Below, one piece after another: positions 5,184 to 5,823 of a DNA stretch of 5,823 nucleotides. The stretch is taken from positions 1 to 5,823 of the forward strand of contig JAOAAI010000245.1 in the NCBI GenBank assembly GCA_026418955.1, in the 5' to 3' direction. Origin of the DNA: Candidatus Goldiibacteriota bacterium. Lineage in GTDB: Bacteria > Oederibacteriota > PGYV01 > DSYL01. The first letter of the stretch is position 1. Every line of letters starts with the position of its first letter. The position numbers and the translations under genes were made by a program. The notes below the pieces were generated by a model. It saw only the letters and a list, made by a program, of their open reading frames with translations. It was not told where the DNA came from and did not search any database.

Positions 5184-5823
5184 TATATAAAAATATTATT
5201 GAGATAAAAAATTTATATGTGAGTTATAAGATTTCAAAAAATGAATATGTACATACTTTGAAAGATATAAATATCAAAGTTAAAAAAGGAGAATGTGTTG
5301 CAATAGTCGGTGAATCTGGATGTGGAAAATCAACACTTGCTAATTCGCTTTTAAAATTACTACCTGGAAATGCAGAAATAAAAGGTAGTATTCAAATAAA
5401 TGGTATTAATATTTTAGATAAATTCAATGATGAGTTATCCGAAATAAGAGGTAAAGTTGTGGGAATTATATTTCAGGAACCAGCAGCATATTTAAATCCA
5501 GTTTTTACTGTGAAAGAACAGATAGAAGAAACAATACTTGCACATAACAAAAATTTGGATAGAAGACAGATTGAAAATATAGGATTATCTTTATTAAAGG
5601 AAACAGGTGTTGAAGATATTAAAAGAGTTTATAATTCATATCCACACCAATTATCCGGTGGACAGCAGCAGCGGATAATGATAGCGATTGCTTTATCCTG
5701 TAATCCATCTGTTCTTATCGCGGATGAGCCGACAACAGCTCTTGATGTCACAGTTCAATTGCAGATTATAAATCTTTTAAGGAAATTAAAGAAAACAAGA
5801 AATTTGACACTATTGCTTATAAC
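5180..5823 (+). CDS. Peptide/oligosaccharide ABC transporter ATP-binding protein, DppD/OppD type (3' partial)
   Basis: This is the cytoplasmic ATPase that powers the DppB/DppC-like channel. The ATG at 5180 overlaps the DppC-like stop by ATGA, and a purine-rich AAGAGAA lies upstream. The visible 214 residues open IIEIKNLYVSYKIS, the usual first strand of this family. The Walker A motif is GESGCGKST (44-52), the Q-loop glutamine is Q99 in FQEPAAYLNPVFT, the signature is LSGGQQQR (158-165), Walker B is VLIADE (178-183) with catalytic E183, and the D-loop is ALD (187-189). All key ATPase residues present so far are intact. The window ends just before the expected switch histidine. Family members are about 320-330 residues, so the oligopeptide-type C-terminal part, with its usual cysteines, lies outside. 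The Q-loop neighbourhood reads PAAYLNP rather than the more usual PMTSLNP. A second ATPase (DppF/OppF) would be expected next. Confidence 0.95.
   Translation, partial: MIYKNIIEIKNLYVSYKISKNEYVHTLKDINIKVKKGECVAIVGESGCGKSTLANSLLKLLPGNAEIKGSIQINGINILDKFNDELSEIRGKVVGIIFQEPAAYLNPVFTVKEQIEETILAHNKNLDRRQIENIGLSLLKETGVEDIKRVYNSYPHQLSGGQQQRIMIAIALSCNPSVLIADEPTTALDVTVQLQIINLLRKLKKTRNLTLLLI

Noticed and set aside
1..5823. CRISPR array, tRNA, rRNA, insertion sequence or riboswitch
   Set aside because: I saw no regularly spaced direct repeats, cloverleaf-like segment, transposase motif or conserved riboswitch core in either strand; nearly all the window is transporter coding sequence.

Overview
The window is AT-rich bacterial DNA with every recognisable gene on the + strand. 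It contains two ABC-importer gene groups placed end to end, and both are cut by the window edges. Good Shine-Dalgarno sites (GGAGG about 6 nt before ATG), abundant ATA and AGA codons, and compact spacing indicate a low-GC bacterium. Nothing in the sequence fixes the phylum, and I do not assign one.

Region 1 (1-3140) is a carbohydrate-type (CUT1, MalEFG/UgpBAE-like) importer. It holds the C-terminal ~297 residues of a family 1 extracellular solute-binding protein, a MalF/UgpA-like permease, and a MalG/UgpE-like permease. No ATPase gene follows. The MalG-like permease is 412 residues long rather than the usual ~270-300. The extra ~120 residues are one insertion in the extracytoplasmic loop after the first membrane helix. 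The insertion contains two copies of a short V-K-x(7)-G-x-x-[IL] pattern that looks like a barrel-sandwich-hybrid (hammerhead) fold. This is the most unusual element in the window.

Region 2 (3141-3239) separates the groups. It carries two adjacent inverted repeats: an A/T-only hairpin, then a near-perfect palindrome with 13-bp arms. Together they look like a transcription end, or a small dispersed palindromic repeat.

Region 3 (3240-5823) is a peptide/oligosaccharide-type (Dpp/Opp) importer: a DppB-like permease, an unusual 156-bp AT-rich gap, a DppC-like permease, and a DppD/OppD-like ATPase. The ATPase overlaps the dppC-like stop by ATGA and runs off the right edge. No binding-protein gene lies directly before the DppB-like gene.

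Taken together, the first group would capture a sugar or glycoside outside the cell and pass it through the MalF/MalG-like channel, powered by an ATPase encoded elsewhere. The second would import a peptide or, as in many saccharolytic bacteria, an oligosaccharide. The side-by-side placement suggests a carbohydrate-uptake locus, but the substrates cannot be read from the sequence.
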